This document shows positions 1-6,631 of a stretch of DNA of 22,163 bases, piece by piece. Each line of letters opens with the position of its first letter. Positions within the stretch are counted from its first letter, which is position 1. The translations under genes and the position numbers were made by a program. Source of the stretch: a virus; the IMG/VR virus record IMGVR_UViG_3300027763_003163, positions 1 to 22,163 of that record; one strand, written 5' to 3'. The notes beneath the pieces are model-generated. The model did not search any database and had not been told where the DNA came from. It worked only from the letters and a program-made list of their open reading frames with translations.

Positions 1-197
1 GCATTCATAGCTATTTCTTTTTTATTAGATCCTTTTAGTTCTGGATGAGTTAATTGAATTTGTTGGACTATATCTGCTACTGCTAACTGTAATACATTCC
101 ATGCTTGAGGAACAGCTACTGATTGGGCTTGTTTAAGTATAGCTTTAGCAGAGTCTACGATATTATTGATCTGTAATAGGACTATCGGATTTGGCAT
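1..197 (-). CDS. Hypothetical protein, N-terminal part (runs off the left edge)
   Basis: An open frame starts with ATG at 197 and stays open to the window edge, giving 65 residues beginning MPNPIVLLQINNIV. A good ribosome site (AGGA, 7 bases upstream) supports the start. It overlaps the 3' end of the upstream holin-like gene by 35 bases in another frame. The visible part is Ala/Gln/Val/Leu-rich and probably helical, with no clear membrane segment, and ends in a charged stretch (KGSNKKEIAMN). I do not recognise the family. Its position next to two membrane proteins hints at a lysis or structural role, but that rests on neighbourhood alone. Confidence 0.6.
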   Translation of the reverse strand, partial: MPNPIVLLQINNIVDSAKAILKQAQSVAVPQAWNVLQLAVADIVQQIQLTHPELKGSNKKEIAMN

Positions 198-507
198 TGG
201 TTTTTCCTGTGGTACTCTTGGGTTTTTTCTTTTTTCTACTATTAGCTCTATTTGCTACTTTTCTTTCTTCTGGATTAGCTGTGCTCCACCAAGTTTTCTT
301 TAGTTCAGCTCTACTTGATACATACTTAAATAGAACTGTTAATTGTCCTATAATAAGTATTGTAGCTTCTAGACCTCTACTTGTTTCTTGAATCAAATCT
401 TCTTTCTGACTATTCTCTCCAATGATTCCCATTAAATATAGTCCACTAAAAACAAAGCTGACCATAGTGAACCAAAATTCGCTAGTTCTATAGCCGGGTT
501 TGACCAT
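163..507 (-). CDS. Holin-like small membrane protein
   Basis: This 114-residue protein has two likely membrane helices, at about residues 11-30 (FWFTMVSFVFSGLYLMGII) and 48-64 (ATILIIGQLTVLFKYV), joined by a short polar loop. The C-terminal 45 residues are strongly basic (RKKKKPKS). Short length, two helices and a basic cytoplasmic tail are the usual layout of class II phage holins, which make the inner-membrane hole that starts lysis. The start has GGGAG 10 bases upstream. No endolysin is visible in the window, so the lysis role is inferred from topology. Another small phage membrane protein is equally possible. Confidence 0.6.
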   Translation of the reverse strand: MVKPGYRTSEFWFTMVSFVFSGLYLMGIIGENSQKEDLIQETSRGLEATILIIGQLTVLFKYVSSRAELKKTWWSTANPEERKVANRANSRKKKKPKSTTGKTNAKSDSPITDQ

Positions 508-543
508 GAATATTAAACTCCCATTTTAAATTGCCAAAAAATA

Positions 544-753
544 TCATGTGCCGCTAGGTAATACTTTAACAAATATGCCATTATAGAACTTATTGCCATA
601 TTTATTGTAAATGGTACTGATTGCTGGTGTGTTTTTGACGTAATTGTTGTTGGTTGAATATTTACCAGTAAATGTTGTTGATACGACTGCTGTGCCATTC
701 TTAACTACGTTACCACTAATTGCAGCTTGAATGTCTGTATATGGTCTAGCCAT
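544..753 (-). CDS. Small Asn/Thr/Gly-rich protein, possibly structural
   Basis: This encodes 69 residues starting MARPYTDIQAAISG, with GGAG 9 bases before the ATG. The composition is rich in N, T, G, S, V and Y with almost no charged clusters, as in small beta-rich virion proteins, and it resembles in style the 184-residue protein at 1197-1751. No catalytic motif is seen and I do not recognise a family. It has its own upstream TATAATTA motif at 781-788, 27 bases from the ATG, which fits late expression. A second open frame at 513-698 overlaps it out of frame but lacks a comparable ribosome site, so this frame is preferred. Confidence 0.6.
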   Translation of the reverse strand: MARPYTDIQAAISGNVVKNGTAVVSTTFTGKYSTNNNYVKNTPAISTIYNKYGNKFYNGIFVKVLPSGT

Positions 754-780
754 TGTTTGATTCTCCAGAATAAGGGGTTG

Positions 781-788
781 TAATTATA
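781..788 (-). promoter_or_regulatory. Putative late-promoter -10 motif TATAATTA
   Basis: The minus strand reads TATAATTA, 27 bases upstream of the ATG at 753, with no recognisable -35 box. It is identical to the motif at 1780-1787. T4 gp55-type sigma factors recognise a TATAAATA element without a -35, and such a sigma is encoded at 4332-4913. That the sigma uses this site is an inference. Confidence 0.4.
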
Positions 789-792
789 TACA

Positions 793-1110
793 CTATTTTT
801 CGATGCGGTCTTCGAGAGCCTCTAGCGTTTTGCCAAGGATACCAATTTGAATTTTTAGTTCTGTCATAACTTCAGTGTTTCTTTGTAAAGCATTAGCAAA
901 AGCTGCTTGAGTTTCTTTATTATTATTTAATCTTTCCATAATAAATTGACGATCATGAATATATGGAGATTGTGTTTCTATCATCACTAAAACTTCTGCT
1001 TTAGTAGCCATATTTCTTCCTATAGCTACCCAAAACCCCACCATAGTTACGATAATGCCAATACTGGTTGTAGCAATATTTTCCCAGAAATGAATAATTG
1101 TTTCGCTCAT
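793..1110 (-). CDS. Membrane-anchored coiled-coil protein
   Basis: This 105-residue protein has one likely membrane helix near the N-terminus (about residues 12-31, ATTSIGIIVTMVGFWVAIG). A long helical region follows, with heptad-like spacing at the C-terminus (MTELKIQIGILGKTLEALED). The topology, a short N-terminal segment, one membrane helix and a cytoplasmic or periplasmic coiled coil, resembles phage lysis accessory proteins such as XhlA-like or i-spanin-like proteins, but sequence identity to either is not evident. The ribosome site is weak (AGAAAG). A strong hairpin and a TATAACTA motif lie just upstream. Confidence 0.6.
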   Translation of the reverse strand: MSETIIHFWENIATTSIGIIVTMVGFWVAIGRNMATKAEVLVMIETQSPYIHDRQFIMERLNNNKETQAAFANALQRNTEVMTELKIQIGILGKTLEALEDRIEK

Positions 1111-1130
1111 GATTTACTTTCTAAATAATA

Positions 1131-1170
1131 ACTAAAAGCCAACGACACTCAAGGCATCGCTGGCTTTAGT
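1131..1170 (-). terminator. Strong hairpin between two structural-type genes
   Basis: The minus-strand RNA can form a stem of about 14 pairs. ACTAAAGCCAGCGA pairs with TCGTTGGCTTTTAGT, with one G-U pair and one bulged A, around an 11-base loop. It lies after the stop at 1197 and 20 bases before the ATG at 1110. The sequence after the stem is TATTATTTAG rather than a clean U-tract, so it may be a weak terminator, a processing site or a stability element. Confidence 0.55.
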
Positions 1171-1187
1171 TGTATAGTAAAATTGAT

Positions 1188-1195
1188 TAGTTATA
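1188..1195 (-). promoter_or_regulatory. Variant late-promoter-like motif TATAACTA
   Basis: The minus strand reads TATAACTA directly after the stop codon of the upstream gene. It is 77 bases before the ATG at 1110 and ahead of the hairpin, one base different from the TATAATTA copies at 781 and 1780. If it is active, the hairpin would sit in the 5' leader of the coiled-coil gene. Support is similarity of sequence only. Confidence 0.25.
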
Positions 1196-1196
1196 C

Positions 1197-1751
1197 TCAG
1201 CCAGTCTTAGCCTTGTAATCATTATTCATAACTGGTACTTTAGCGCCAGTTCTATAAGTAAGCTGACCGGGAGCAGAACGAGTTGGATTTGCAGCATTAT
1301 CTGTTGCTAATGTATCTGTGGCTACAACAGGATAACCGCTATCGAAAGCTCCTGTGTAAAGACTATACTTGTTAGCTCTAATAGCTGTTGTAAATCTACG
1401 AGTTCTGAGGGTTTCAAGCTTGTGAATACTACGAGTGAGACTTGGGATATTAGCGCCACTTAACAATGTAGTATTAGCAACACCAGCTAATTCTGATGTG
1501 GTTCTCATAGCAACACCATTCTTATCATTATAAGCAAAAGTGCCACTACTTAGAGCCTTGTCGGCAAAACCATTATCAAGAACTGTTGAAGCAAATACTC
1601 CTGTATTGTATCTACTAACGCCTACATTTGTGAGCTTGCCAGAAGCAACTGAGCCACCACGGGCTACTGTGCCTCTATTATTAACTGAGCCACTGGACTT
1701 TACGTTTGGAGGTACTGTATAATCAGAACCAGATGTTTTTGCTATAGCCAT
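1197..1751 (-). CDS. Gly/Ser/Thr-rich putative virion protein
   Basis: This encodes 184 residues with a GGGAG ribosome site 6 bases before the ATG. The first half is Gly/Ser/Asn/Val-rich and loosely repetitive (SGSVNNRGTVARGGSVASG), suggesting beta structure. The second half has basic patches (TRSIHKLETLRTRRF) and ends NNDYKAKTG. No enzyme motif is present. The composition fits a capsid decoration, neck or tail-fibre accessory protein; I do not recognise a family, so the structural role is inferred from composition and from neighbouring holin-like genes. A TATAATTA motif lies 28 bases upstream of the start and a hairpin follows the stop. Confidence 0.65.
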   Translation of the reverse strand: MAIAKTSGSDYTVPPNVKSSGSVNNRGTVARGGSVASGKLTNVGVSRYNTGVFASTVLDNGFADKALSSGTFAYNDKNGVAMRTTSELAGVANTTLLSGANIPSLTRSIHKLETLRTRRFTTAIRANKYSLYTGAFDSGYPVVATDTLATDNAANPTRSAPGQLTYRTGAKVPVMNNDYKAKTG

Positions 1752-1779
1752 TTTATTCTCCCATGGTTGACGGAAATGC

Positions 1780-1787
1780 TAATTATA
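1780..1787 (-). promoter_or_regulatory. Putative late-promoter -10 motif TATAATTA
   Basis: The minus strand reads TATAATTA 28 bases upstream of the ATG at 1751, in the 50-base gap after the DeoC-like gene. It is the same octamer, at nearly the same distance from the start codon, as the copy at 781-788. No convincing -35 is seen 16-18 bases upstream. Confidence 0.4.
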
Positions 1788-1801
1788 CTATACCCTAAAC
1801 C

Positions 1802-2458
1802 CTAGGAACTTTGGTTATTTTTGGATAATAATTCTAAACCGTTAATAGAATTGACCTTAATGCCATATAATTTAGTTCGATTGATATTATTAATTTGGCT
1901 AATATTCCAAACATTACCATTACAAATAATGTTGATGGGTACTTTCTTGTTAATTAGAGCTGCTGCTAAGATATTGTCATTGATATCATCAAGAAGATAT
2001 CCTGAAGATGGATAGATAGTATTGATTCCAAAATCCATTAAGATTTGAGAAACTTTGTATAAAAGTTCGTAAGAGAAAACCCTATATTCTAAAGTATATC
2101 TTAATTCAACAGAAGCTTTACTACAAAGCTCTAAATTTATTTTGATATCTTCTCTAAATTTATCATATTTTCTGTTGCAGAAGTGCGCGGGTTGGGCAAC
2201 TATATTGACTATGTGAGTTCCGGCTTTGATAGCTGTTTCTATTGCGCTTCCTCTACTTTTTGTATCTAAAATACCAAGAGGATAATCGATAGGAGTAGAA
2301 ATTAAAGTATCTGTTTGTGAAATAATATTTTTAGCTATTTTAATATGATTTAGAAATACTGAAATTGTGGATGGATTATAATGTATCGCTGATTGAAGAC
2401 TTTTTTTTAATTCTTCATCAGATAAAGAAACATCATAATTAGAATATTCTATGATCAT
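1802..2458 (-). CDS. DeoC/aldolase-fold protein, probably catalytically altered
   Basis: This 218-residue TIM-barrel-like protein follows the order of deoxyribose-phosphate aldolase (DeoC, which splits deoxyribose-5-phosphate to acetaldehyde and glyceraldehyde-3-phosphate). An early IDYPLG segment matches the family's (N/G)FPxG strand. An AIETAIKAGTHIVNIV helix-strand matches AxxAIxxGADExDxV, and INTIYPSSG (145-153) matches ADFIKTSTG. Aligned by eye, the family's catalytic Asp102 becomes Asn85, the Schiff-base Lys167 becomes Tyr149, and Lys201 falls in IICNGN with no Lys. It should therefore not be a normal aldolase; a sugar-binding or regulatory role, or a different aldolase-type activity, is possible. 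Its start overlaps the stop of the ClpP-like gene by ATGA, implying coupled translation. Confidence 0.6.
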   Translation of the reverse strand: MIIEYSNYDVSLSDEELKKSLQSAIHYNPSTISVFLNHIKIAKNIISQTDTLISTPIDYPLGILDTKSRGSAIETAIKAGTHIVNIVAQPAHFCNRKYDKFREDIKINLELCSKASVELRYTLEYRVFSYELLYKVSQILMDFGINTIYPSSGYLLDDINDNILAAALINKKVPINIICNGNVWNISQINNINRTKLYGIKVNSINGLELLSKNNQSS

Positions 2459-3135
2459 TTTTTTGTTTTATATGTTTTAAGTAGTTCAATACTAGGGTAT
2501 TTCTTACTACCTAATACACCGTCAGCAAACCCATATTCTACAGCTTCATTCGATGTTAAAATCCAATCACACTTATTTGCTAATTGTGAAGTGATGTGTT
2601 TTCTGGCCATCATTTTCTTCCAATTCTTTTGTTTAGCTAGTTCACTTTCCATACATCTATCGGTAAAAATTTCAATCATCTTATCACACTCTTGTTCATT
2701 CCATTTAATAGAACTAGCAGCAGCCTTTGAGTGTTCACTATCCATACTGAATGATCCATAGTGAATAAGCATGGTAGCATTAGGAGTTAGAATCCTTAGT
2801 GGTGCAGCTTGGAAAATTACGCTGCTTGATGATTCTACTTTAGCATAAGCCAGAATAATAATTTTTGATTTTGAAAATCGTATGGTATCATAAATACCTA
2901 AACAATCTTGCCATTCTCCACCCGGCAAGTGCATATGAACTAAAATAGGTTCGCTTGATAATGTATTAAGGTATCTAACATTTTTTTCAAATATGACCGC
3001 TGACCTATAATCAACCCCTCCCTCATCTGCACCATCTATGTGGGAGTGTAAGTATATTTCTCTATTCTTGATGTCTATATTAAAATTATGAATTTCATTA
3101 AGTTCACTATCATTATTTGGTGAATTGACTACCAT
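2455..3135 (-). CDS. ClpP-like serine protease
   Basis: This 226-residue protein follows the ClpP/crotonase layout. The oxyanion-side strand VHMHLPGGEWQDCLGIYDTI matches ClpP's (I)NSPGG..xxGxxIYDTM. The nucleophile region AKVESSSSVIFQAA aligns with GQAASMGAFLLAAG and places Ser102 as catalytic. MLIHYGS supplies His125, and CDWILTSNEAVEYGFADGVL supplies Asp190. So the triad is present, although the usual GQAAS context has diverged. In phages such proteins either mature the prohead or degrade cytoplasmic proteins with an AAA+ partner. No Clp ATPase or capsid gene is in the window, so the substrate is unknown. It lies in a tight run downstream of the sigma factor and is translationally coupled to the DeoC-like gene. 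Confidence 0.8.
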   Translation of the reverse strand: MVVNSPNNDSELNEIHNFNIDIKNREIYLHSHIDGADEGGVDYRSAVIFEKNVRYLNTLSSEPILVHMHLPGGEWQDCLGIYDTIRFSKSKIIILAYAKVESSSSVIFQAAPLRILTPNATMLIHYGSFSMDSEHSKAAASSIKWNEQECDKMIEIFTDRCMESELAKQKNWKKMMARKHITSQLANKCDWILTSNEAVEYGFADGVLGSKKYPSIELLKTYKTKK

Positions 3136-3136
3136 A

Positions 3137-3565
3137 TTAATTACCTAGGTATTCATATATCTGATCATTAATTTCTTTCATTACTCTAGCGTCATCAAAA
3201 ACTTTTCCTATAGATATTCTAAATCGGTATCTAGTAAAAATGTCTAGAGTTTCCACCCCATCTATTTGATCTATAATATTTACTATTTGATTATTGATAT
3301 TAAAGTTTGTATGACCAACCCAAAAGTTAAAAATCTTACCAGATGCCGTATTCTCTGTGTAAGGTATTAAACCCATTGGAGTAGCAATTGCTCTTAATGG
3401 TTTTTTGACACTTTCCATTTCATCAACATATTCACCATCAAGATCTTCTTCCTTATCATAATGATCATCAACTAACTTGTCATGCTCTATAGTATCATCT
3501 TCACCAAATGGATCGAACCATTTTTGCCAAACTATTAGATTAGCTGTTCCATAAATATTTCTCAT
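3137..3565 (-). CDS. Hypothetical protein with acidic middle and conserved-looking C-terminal domain
   Basis: This 142-residue protein has an N-terminal segment with aromatic residues (LIVWQKWFDPFGEDD) and a strongly acidic stretch at about 22-50 (DDHYDKEEDLDGEYVDEME). A compact C-terminal domain of about 75 residues contains NFWVGHTNFNINNQ and DIFTRYRFRISIGK. The C-terminal part looks like an alpha/beta fold with an exposed charged helix at the end. I do not recognise a named family and assign no function. It is one base upstream of nothing but the ClpP-like reading frame stop side: only one base separates the two genes, so they are in one transcript. Confidence 0.7.
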   Translation of the reverse strand: MRNIYGTANLIVWQKWFDPFGEDDTIEHDKLVDDHYDKEEDLDGEYVDEMESVKKPLRAIATPMGLIPYTENTASGKIFNFWVGHTNFNINNQIVNIIDQIDGVETLDIFTRYRFRISIGKVFDDARVMKEINDQIYEYLGN

Positions 3566-3582
3566 TTAATTGCGTCCATTCC

Positions 3583-3999
3583 TTATCTAGTATAGTTTTT
3601 AAATACACTAGAAGGTTTAATTACTGGATCATAAGCATTATCTAATAGGCCTTTTTTCTTTAGTTCTATCCATGCACTTAATACTTTTTCCACAAAAAAT
3701 GAATCAGAAATATTATCTTTATCAGCAATAGATGTTAAACTACTTATAATGTCTTCTCTAAGAGAACCATTTTCTAGAATAAACATTAATGCTCCATATT
3801 GGTTAGCTATATTAGTAATCATTGTTTCATCAAGTTTATCTAAATCAGGCCAATAACAAACAATATTAATAGTACTATCAAAATTTAATTCAAAGTTAAC
3901 ACTACATAAAAAATCCCTTTTTTCTCCCTTGGTTTGAGGGACAACTATAATAGGTTTTGGATAAATTTTTTCTAATAAATTTTTCCACCACTTAAACAT
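3583..3999 (-). CDS. Hypothetical protein
   Basis: This encodes 138 residues beginning with an amphipathic aromatic/basic stretch (MFKWWKNLLEKIYPKP) that could sit on a membrane or another protein but is too polar to be a signal peptide. The middle has beta-strand character (VNFELNFDSTINIVCYWPDLD) and the C-terminal half is helical (MITNIANQYGALMFIL; FVEKVLSAWIELKKKG). No catalytic motif was seen and the family is not recognised. The start overlaps the upstream gene's end by 8 bases, so it belongs to the sigma-ClpP-DeoC transcription unit. Confidence 0.7.
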   Translation of the reverse strand: MFKWWKNLLEKIYPKPIIVVPQTKGEKRDFLCSVNFELNFDSTINIVCYWPDLDKLDETMITNIANQYGALMFILENGSLREDIISSLTSIADKDNISDSFFVEKVLSAWIELKKKGLLDNAYDPVIKPSSVFKNYTR

Positions 4000-4339
4000 A
4001 TAGTAAACACTTTCTTGAAATAGGGTCTATTAGCGCTAAATTTAAGTTTACATAATAGCCAGCTTTAAGCTCTGTCTCAGGAGGAATAGAACAAGCAAAG
4101 AAGATATTGATATGATTGTCATTTTTTAAGACATCAACCAACATTACTTTTACAGAATCGTATCCTAGAGATACATACTTTTCAAAAATCTTGGCTGCCG
4201 CAGAACGAATAGAATCATCTTCCTGTTCTATCTCTAATACCAAAGGCTCATAAATCTCTGGATTAGAAGATACAACACATCTTTCATTCTTATTAAAATT
4301 AAAGGATGATATAAAGATACTTGTTGTTGCTTTAAACAT
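3992..4339 (-). CDS. Hypothetical protein
   Basis: This encodes 115 residues with an alternating strand and helix pattern: TSIFISSFNF, EIYEPLVLEIEQEDD, a helix at about 44-58 (IRSAAAKIFEKYVSLG), YDSVKVMLVDVL, INIFFACSIP and YYVNLNLALIDP. The order vaguely recalls a small alpha/beta domain such as a Nudix-like scaffold, but no Nudix box is present, so I give no function. It overlaps the sigma-factor gene by 8 bases and the following gene by 8 bases, so the three are probably co-translated. Confidence 0.7.
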   Translation of the reverse strand: MFKATTSIFISSFNFNKNERCVVSSNPEIYEPLVLEIEQEDDSIRSAAAKIFEKYVSLGYDSVKVMLVDVLKNDNHINIFFACSIPPETELKAGYYVNLNLALIDPISRKCLLYV

Positions 4340-4913
4340 AGGCTCTTATCTTTGCTAAACCTTTCTGAATATTTTGTCTTACTGCTTCTCTGGTAACCCC
4401 AAAGTCTCTACCTATTTCAGATAGAGTTTTTTCTTCAAAATAATATTGTTTAATTTGGTCTTTCTGTTTATCAGATATGATACCAGAAGAAAGGATATTT
4501 TCAATATTTTTCTTTAAAGATTCTTCATATTCATTATTCTCAACAACTATATAAGGATCATACTCCTCTTTGTCTGGAATATTATCAGCAAAAGACACCT
4601 CATTTTCATTAATATTATTTAGTGAATAATGAGTATTATTCTTACGATACTTGTTTGATAAATACGTTTTGATGGCCCAAATTCCACATTGATTCCGATA
4701 GGAATATTTAGTCTTTGATTTACCATTAAAACCTGAACGATCCTTATCCCATCTCCAATCTCCTATCATAATGGCAGAAGCAATATCTGCAATAGCATCT
4801 TCATTCGACAATAGCTCTTGTCTCAAAGCAGAATAGAAGGTTGGGGCAAACTTAGATATAATCTTCTTGGCTAGGGTAATATATGTAGACAGACTATCAA
4901 ACTCTTTTTCCAT
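4332..4913 (-). CDS. Sigma-70 family factor (phage late type, gp55-like)
   Basis: This 193-residue protein has a clear sigma region 4 at about 146-192: ISDKQKDQIKQYYFEE, then the helix-turn-helix EKTLSEIGRDFGVTREAVRQ and NIQKGLAKIR. Upstream, a divergent region-2-like segment at about 54-90 (WDKDRSGFNGKS, SYRNQCGIWAIKTYL) resembles the sigma region 2 order 'FDPxxGxFxTYAxxxIRxAI'. Regions 1 and 3 are lacking, as in short phage and ECF-type sigmas. It would direct host RNA polymerase to phage promoters, most likely for late genes as T4 gp55 does. The ribosome site (AAAGGA) is good. Candidate targets are the TATAA(A/T)TA motifs listed here. It heads a run of five overlapping or closely spaced genes including ClpP-like and DeoC-like. 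Confidence 0.85.
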   Translation of the reverse strand: MEKEFDSLSTYITLAKKIISKFAPTFYSALRQELLSNEDAIADIASAIMIGDWRWDKDRSGFNGKSKTKYSYRNQCGIWAIKTYLSNKYRKNNTHYSLNNINENEVSFADNIPDKEEYDPYIVVENNEYEESLKKNIENILSSGIISDKQKDQIKQYYFEEKTLSEIGRDFGVTREAVRQNIQKGLAKIRAYV

Positions 4914-4958
4914 TATTTATTTCCTTTAAGTTAGATTCCTAATGTCCGAACTATTTAC

Positions 4959-5432
4959 TTAGTTCTTCTTCTTATTTTCTTCGTCAGTTAACTTTTTCCA
5001 AGTCTTTGGGTCTGGTCTATCCTTGTTTCCACGTTTGGCTGGCTTATAATTTTTGCCTTCTCGCTCTTTTTTCTTGCGAATATTTTCCCAAAGTCCGGGT
5101 AAATTCTTGGATGCTCCCTCAGAAGAGTTATCGTCAGTCTCGTCAGAAAGAATGACAAAATCTCGGATTGTACTCATATTGTTTTCAGTTATAGCGATCA
5201 TACCCTGTAGCCAAGGTTCTGTCAAATTTTCTTTTACACGATCATGGTCGATATGGTCTAGAATACTTGACACATTATGAAAAATATTCTTAAGAGATGC
5301 TATTGACATCTCTAAAAATTCAGCTTGATAATTCTCCAATTCAAGCATACTATCATCTTCTGTATTTTCTATCATTTGATTATCTATAATGGTAGAGCCT
5401 ATCTTATTAAGGATATCATGAATTCTTTCCAT
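4959..5432 (-). CDS. Phage protein with C-terminal GLWxNI...RPDPKxWKK motif
   Basis: This encodes 157 residues. The N-terminal two thirds are acidic and helical (ILNKIGSTIIDNQMI, LEMSIASLKNIFHNVSSIL). The last 50 residues are basic and carry GLWENIRKKKEREG followed by KPAKRGNKDRPDPKTWKK. From memory, this short basic tail recurs at the ends of otherwise unrelated proteins in large phages, where 'GLWxNIxxKRxR' repeats are common; its job is not known to me. The ribosome site is GGGGAG. The motif may be a packaging or protease-processing signal, but that is speculation. Confidence 0.65.
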   Translation of the reverse strand: MERIHDILNKIGSTIIDNQMIENTEDDSMLELENYQAEFLEMSIASLKNIFHNVSSILDHIDHDRVKENLTEPWLQGMIAITENNMSTIRDFVILSDETDDNSSEGASKNLPGLWENIRKKKEREGKNYKPAKRGNKDRPDPKTWKKLTDEENKKKN

Positions 5433-5462
5433 TGTAACTCCCCTTTTAAATTTGAATAATAA

Positions 5463-6020
5463 TTAAACTTGTAGTGTTAAGAAATTATCAACGCCCATCT
5501 GTTCAATTAGCTTTAGAAATCCTTCATAAAGCTCAATACCGTCTTCGCTGCCTTGTAATAGCTCAATAAACATATTGGCTGTAATTTCATCACCAACTGC
5601 TCTGGCAGCAACTATTGTTGATCTTTCTGCTGCCGATGCTTCTCTTACAGAAGAGAGATTATATTCTATCATTGCGACCATATCATGTCTCTTCCAAGCT
5701 GGAGGATTCAGAACTAATGGTTGATAATCAACATCAAAAAATTCTAGTCTTTTGATATTGATTGCAGCATGTGTTTGTTCCTGTATCGCATCTTCTTTAA
5801 TAATTGCCGCTAGTTTCTTATATCCCCATCTTTGAAGATGTTCAGCTTGTGCTGTTAATACAGTAGTTTGCTGCCAGTGAATATTTAATGATTTTTTAAT
5901 AAGTTCAATAACAGCATCAGATGTATATCCAGTAATTTCTTGAGCAGATGTTTCGTTTGGATTATCTATTTTAATAGTTTGCGATTGTTCATTTAATAGT
6001 TCTTGTATACTTTTAGTCAT
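5463..6020 (-). CDS. Bacterioferritin-like protein with altered ferroxidase site
   Basis: This 185-residue four-helix-bundle protein aligns along its length with bacterioferritin (158 residues in E. coli) after an extra N-terminal segment of about 35 residues. Matches include VIELIKKSL..., QRWGYKKL, the second-helix AIQEQTHAAINIKRLEFF and the end FLKLIEQMGVDNFLTLQ. The ExxH pair of helix B is kept (Glu81, His84). By eye, however, the helix A ligand Glu18 is His48, helix C Glu94 is Val, and the final ExxH pair is lost (SEDG, 158-161). The haem-binding Met52 is Gln. It may thus be a shell-type or stress protein without normal iron oxidation. Spacing and context suggest co-expression with the neighbouring phage-specific genes. 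Confidence 0.7.
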   Translation of the reverse strand: MTKSIQELLNEQSQTIKIDNPNETSAQEITGYTSDAVIELIKKSLNIHWQQTTVLTAQAEHLQRWGYKKLAAIIKEDAIQEQTHAAINIKRLEFFDVDYQPLVLNPPAWKRHDMVAMIEYNLSSVREASAAERSTIVAARAVGDEITANMFIELLQGSEDGIELYEGFLKLIEQMGVDNFLTLQV

Positions 6021-6061
6021 AGTTATTAGTCCATTTTATGTGAGGATTGTTTTTATAATTA

Positions 6062-6619
6062 TTACCAGCTCTTACATGCCCAATATCTGGCTTTCCATTT
6101 TGGTCCGGGACTATCGCATCTCATTCTAGCTCTAAAGCTTTTTCTTCTTGCAGGAATGTCTTTTTTGATTTCCATGTTTGGATCACCAAAATTTACTTTA
6201 ACAACATTGCCTTTTTCATTCTTAACGTAAACGCTGGATTTTTTAGGACCATCTGGTGTTCTGAAAGGTTTGTTCAAAGTTACTTTTCTTCCTTGATATT
6301 CTGATGCTAAGACATGAGAGATATCATATTCTTCAGTTTCCTCTCCAAAATCTAAATAATCTTCTTCTTTAGGAATAACTAAATTTGATATTGTCAATTC
6401 TTCAGAATTACCGCACTCATCACAATCAAAATCATATGTAAAACCCAAGATAGCTAAAACATTATCTAATAGACTATTTTTTGATTTTTTAGTTTGACCC
6501 AAACAAATAGCTATTCTTTGCTGATTTTCTGGGTAATCTTTTTTCATTATATCGTCGCTCATGCAACGACTAAGAAATTTTTTACTATCTTCATTTTGAT
6601 TTGGTGTTGGTATTGGCAT
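6062..6619 (-). CDS. Phage protein combining two recurrent motifs (RCM...QRxAIC and FRARxxCDxPGPK)
   Basis: This encodes 185 residues with GGAG before the ATG. The N-terminus (about 11-42) has FLSRCMSDD...NQQRIAICLGQ, a motif I know from phage proteins near portal or prohead-protease genes. The C-terminus (about 152-185) has RRKSFRARMRCDSPGPKWK then ARYWACKSW, a second motif seen in phage proteins, with three Cys that could bind metal. Between them are a CDECG pair (possible zinc site) and a domain with GRKVTLNKPFRTPDGPKK followed by SVYVKNEKGNVVKVNFG. A capsid-associated or scaffold-type role is plausible but not shown. The fusion of both motifs in one chain is noteworthy. Confidence 0.65.
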   Translation of the reverse strand: MPIPTPNQNEDSKKFLSRCMSDDIMKKDYPENQQRIAICLGQTKKSKNSLLDNVLAILGFTYDFDCDECGNSEELTISNLVIPKEEDYLDFGEETEEYDISHVLASEYQGRKVTLNKPFRTPDGPKKSSVYVKNEKGNVVKVNFGDPNMEIKKDIPARRKSFRARMRCDSPGPKWKARYWACKSW

Positions 6620-6631
6620 AAAGTTATCTCC

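Noticed and set aside
513-698. An open frame of 61 codons overlapping the small structural-type gene
   Set aside because: It has no comparable ribosome site, runs out of frame through a better-supported gene, and looks like low-complexity Gln/His/Thr read-through.
1788-1806. CCCTAAACCCTA resembling a plant-type telomere repeat
   Set aside because: Only about two units; it sits at the end of the DeoC-like gene and in a short gap. Chance.
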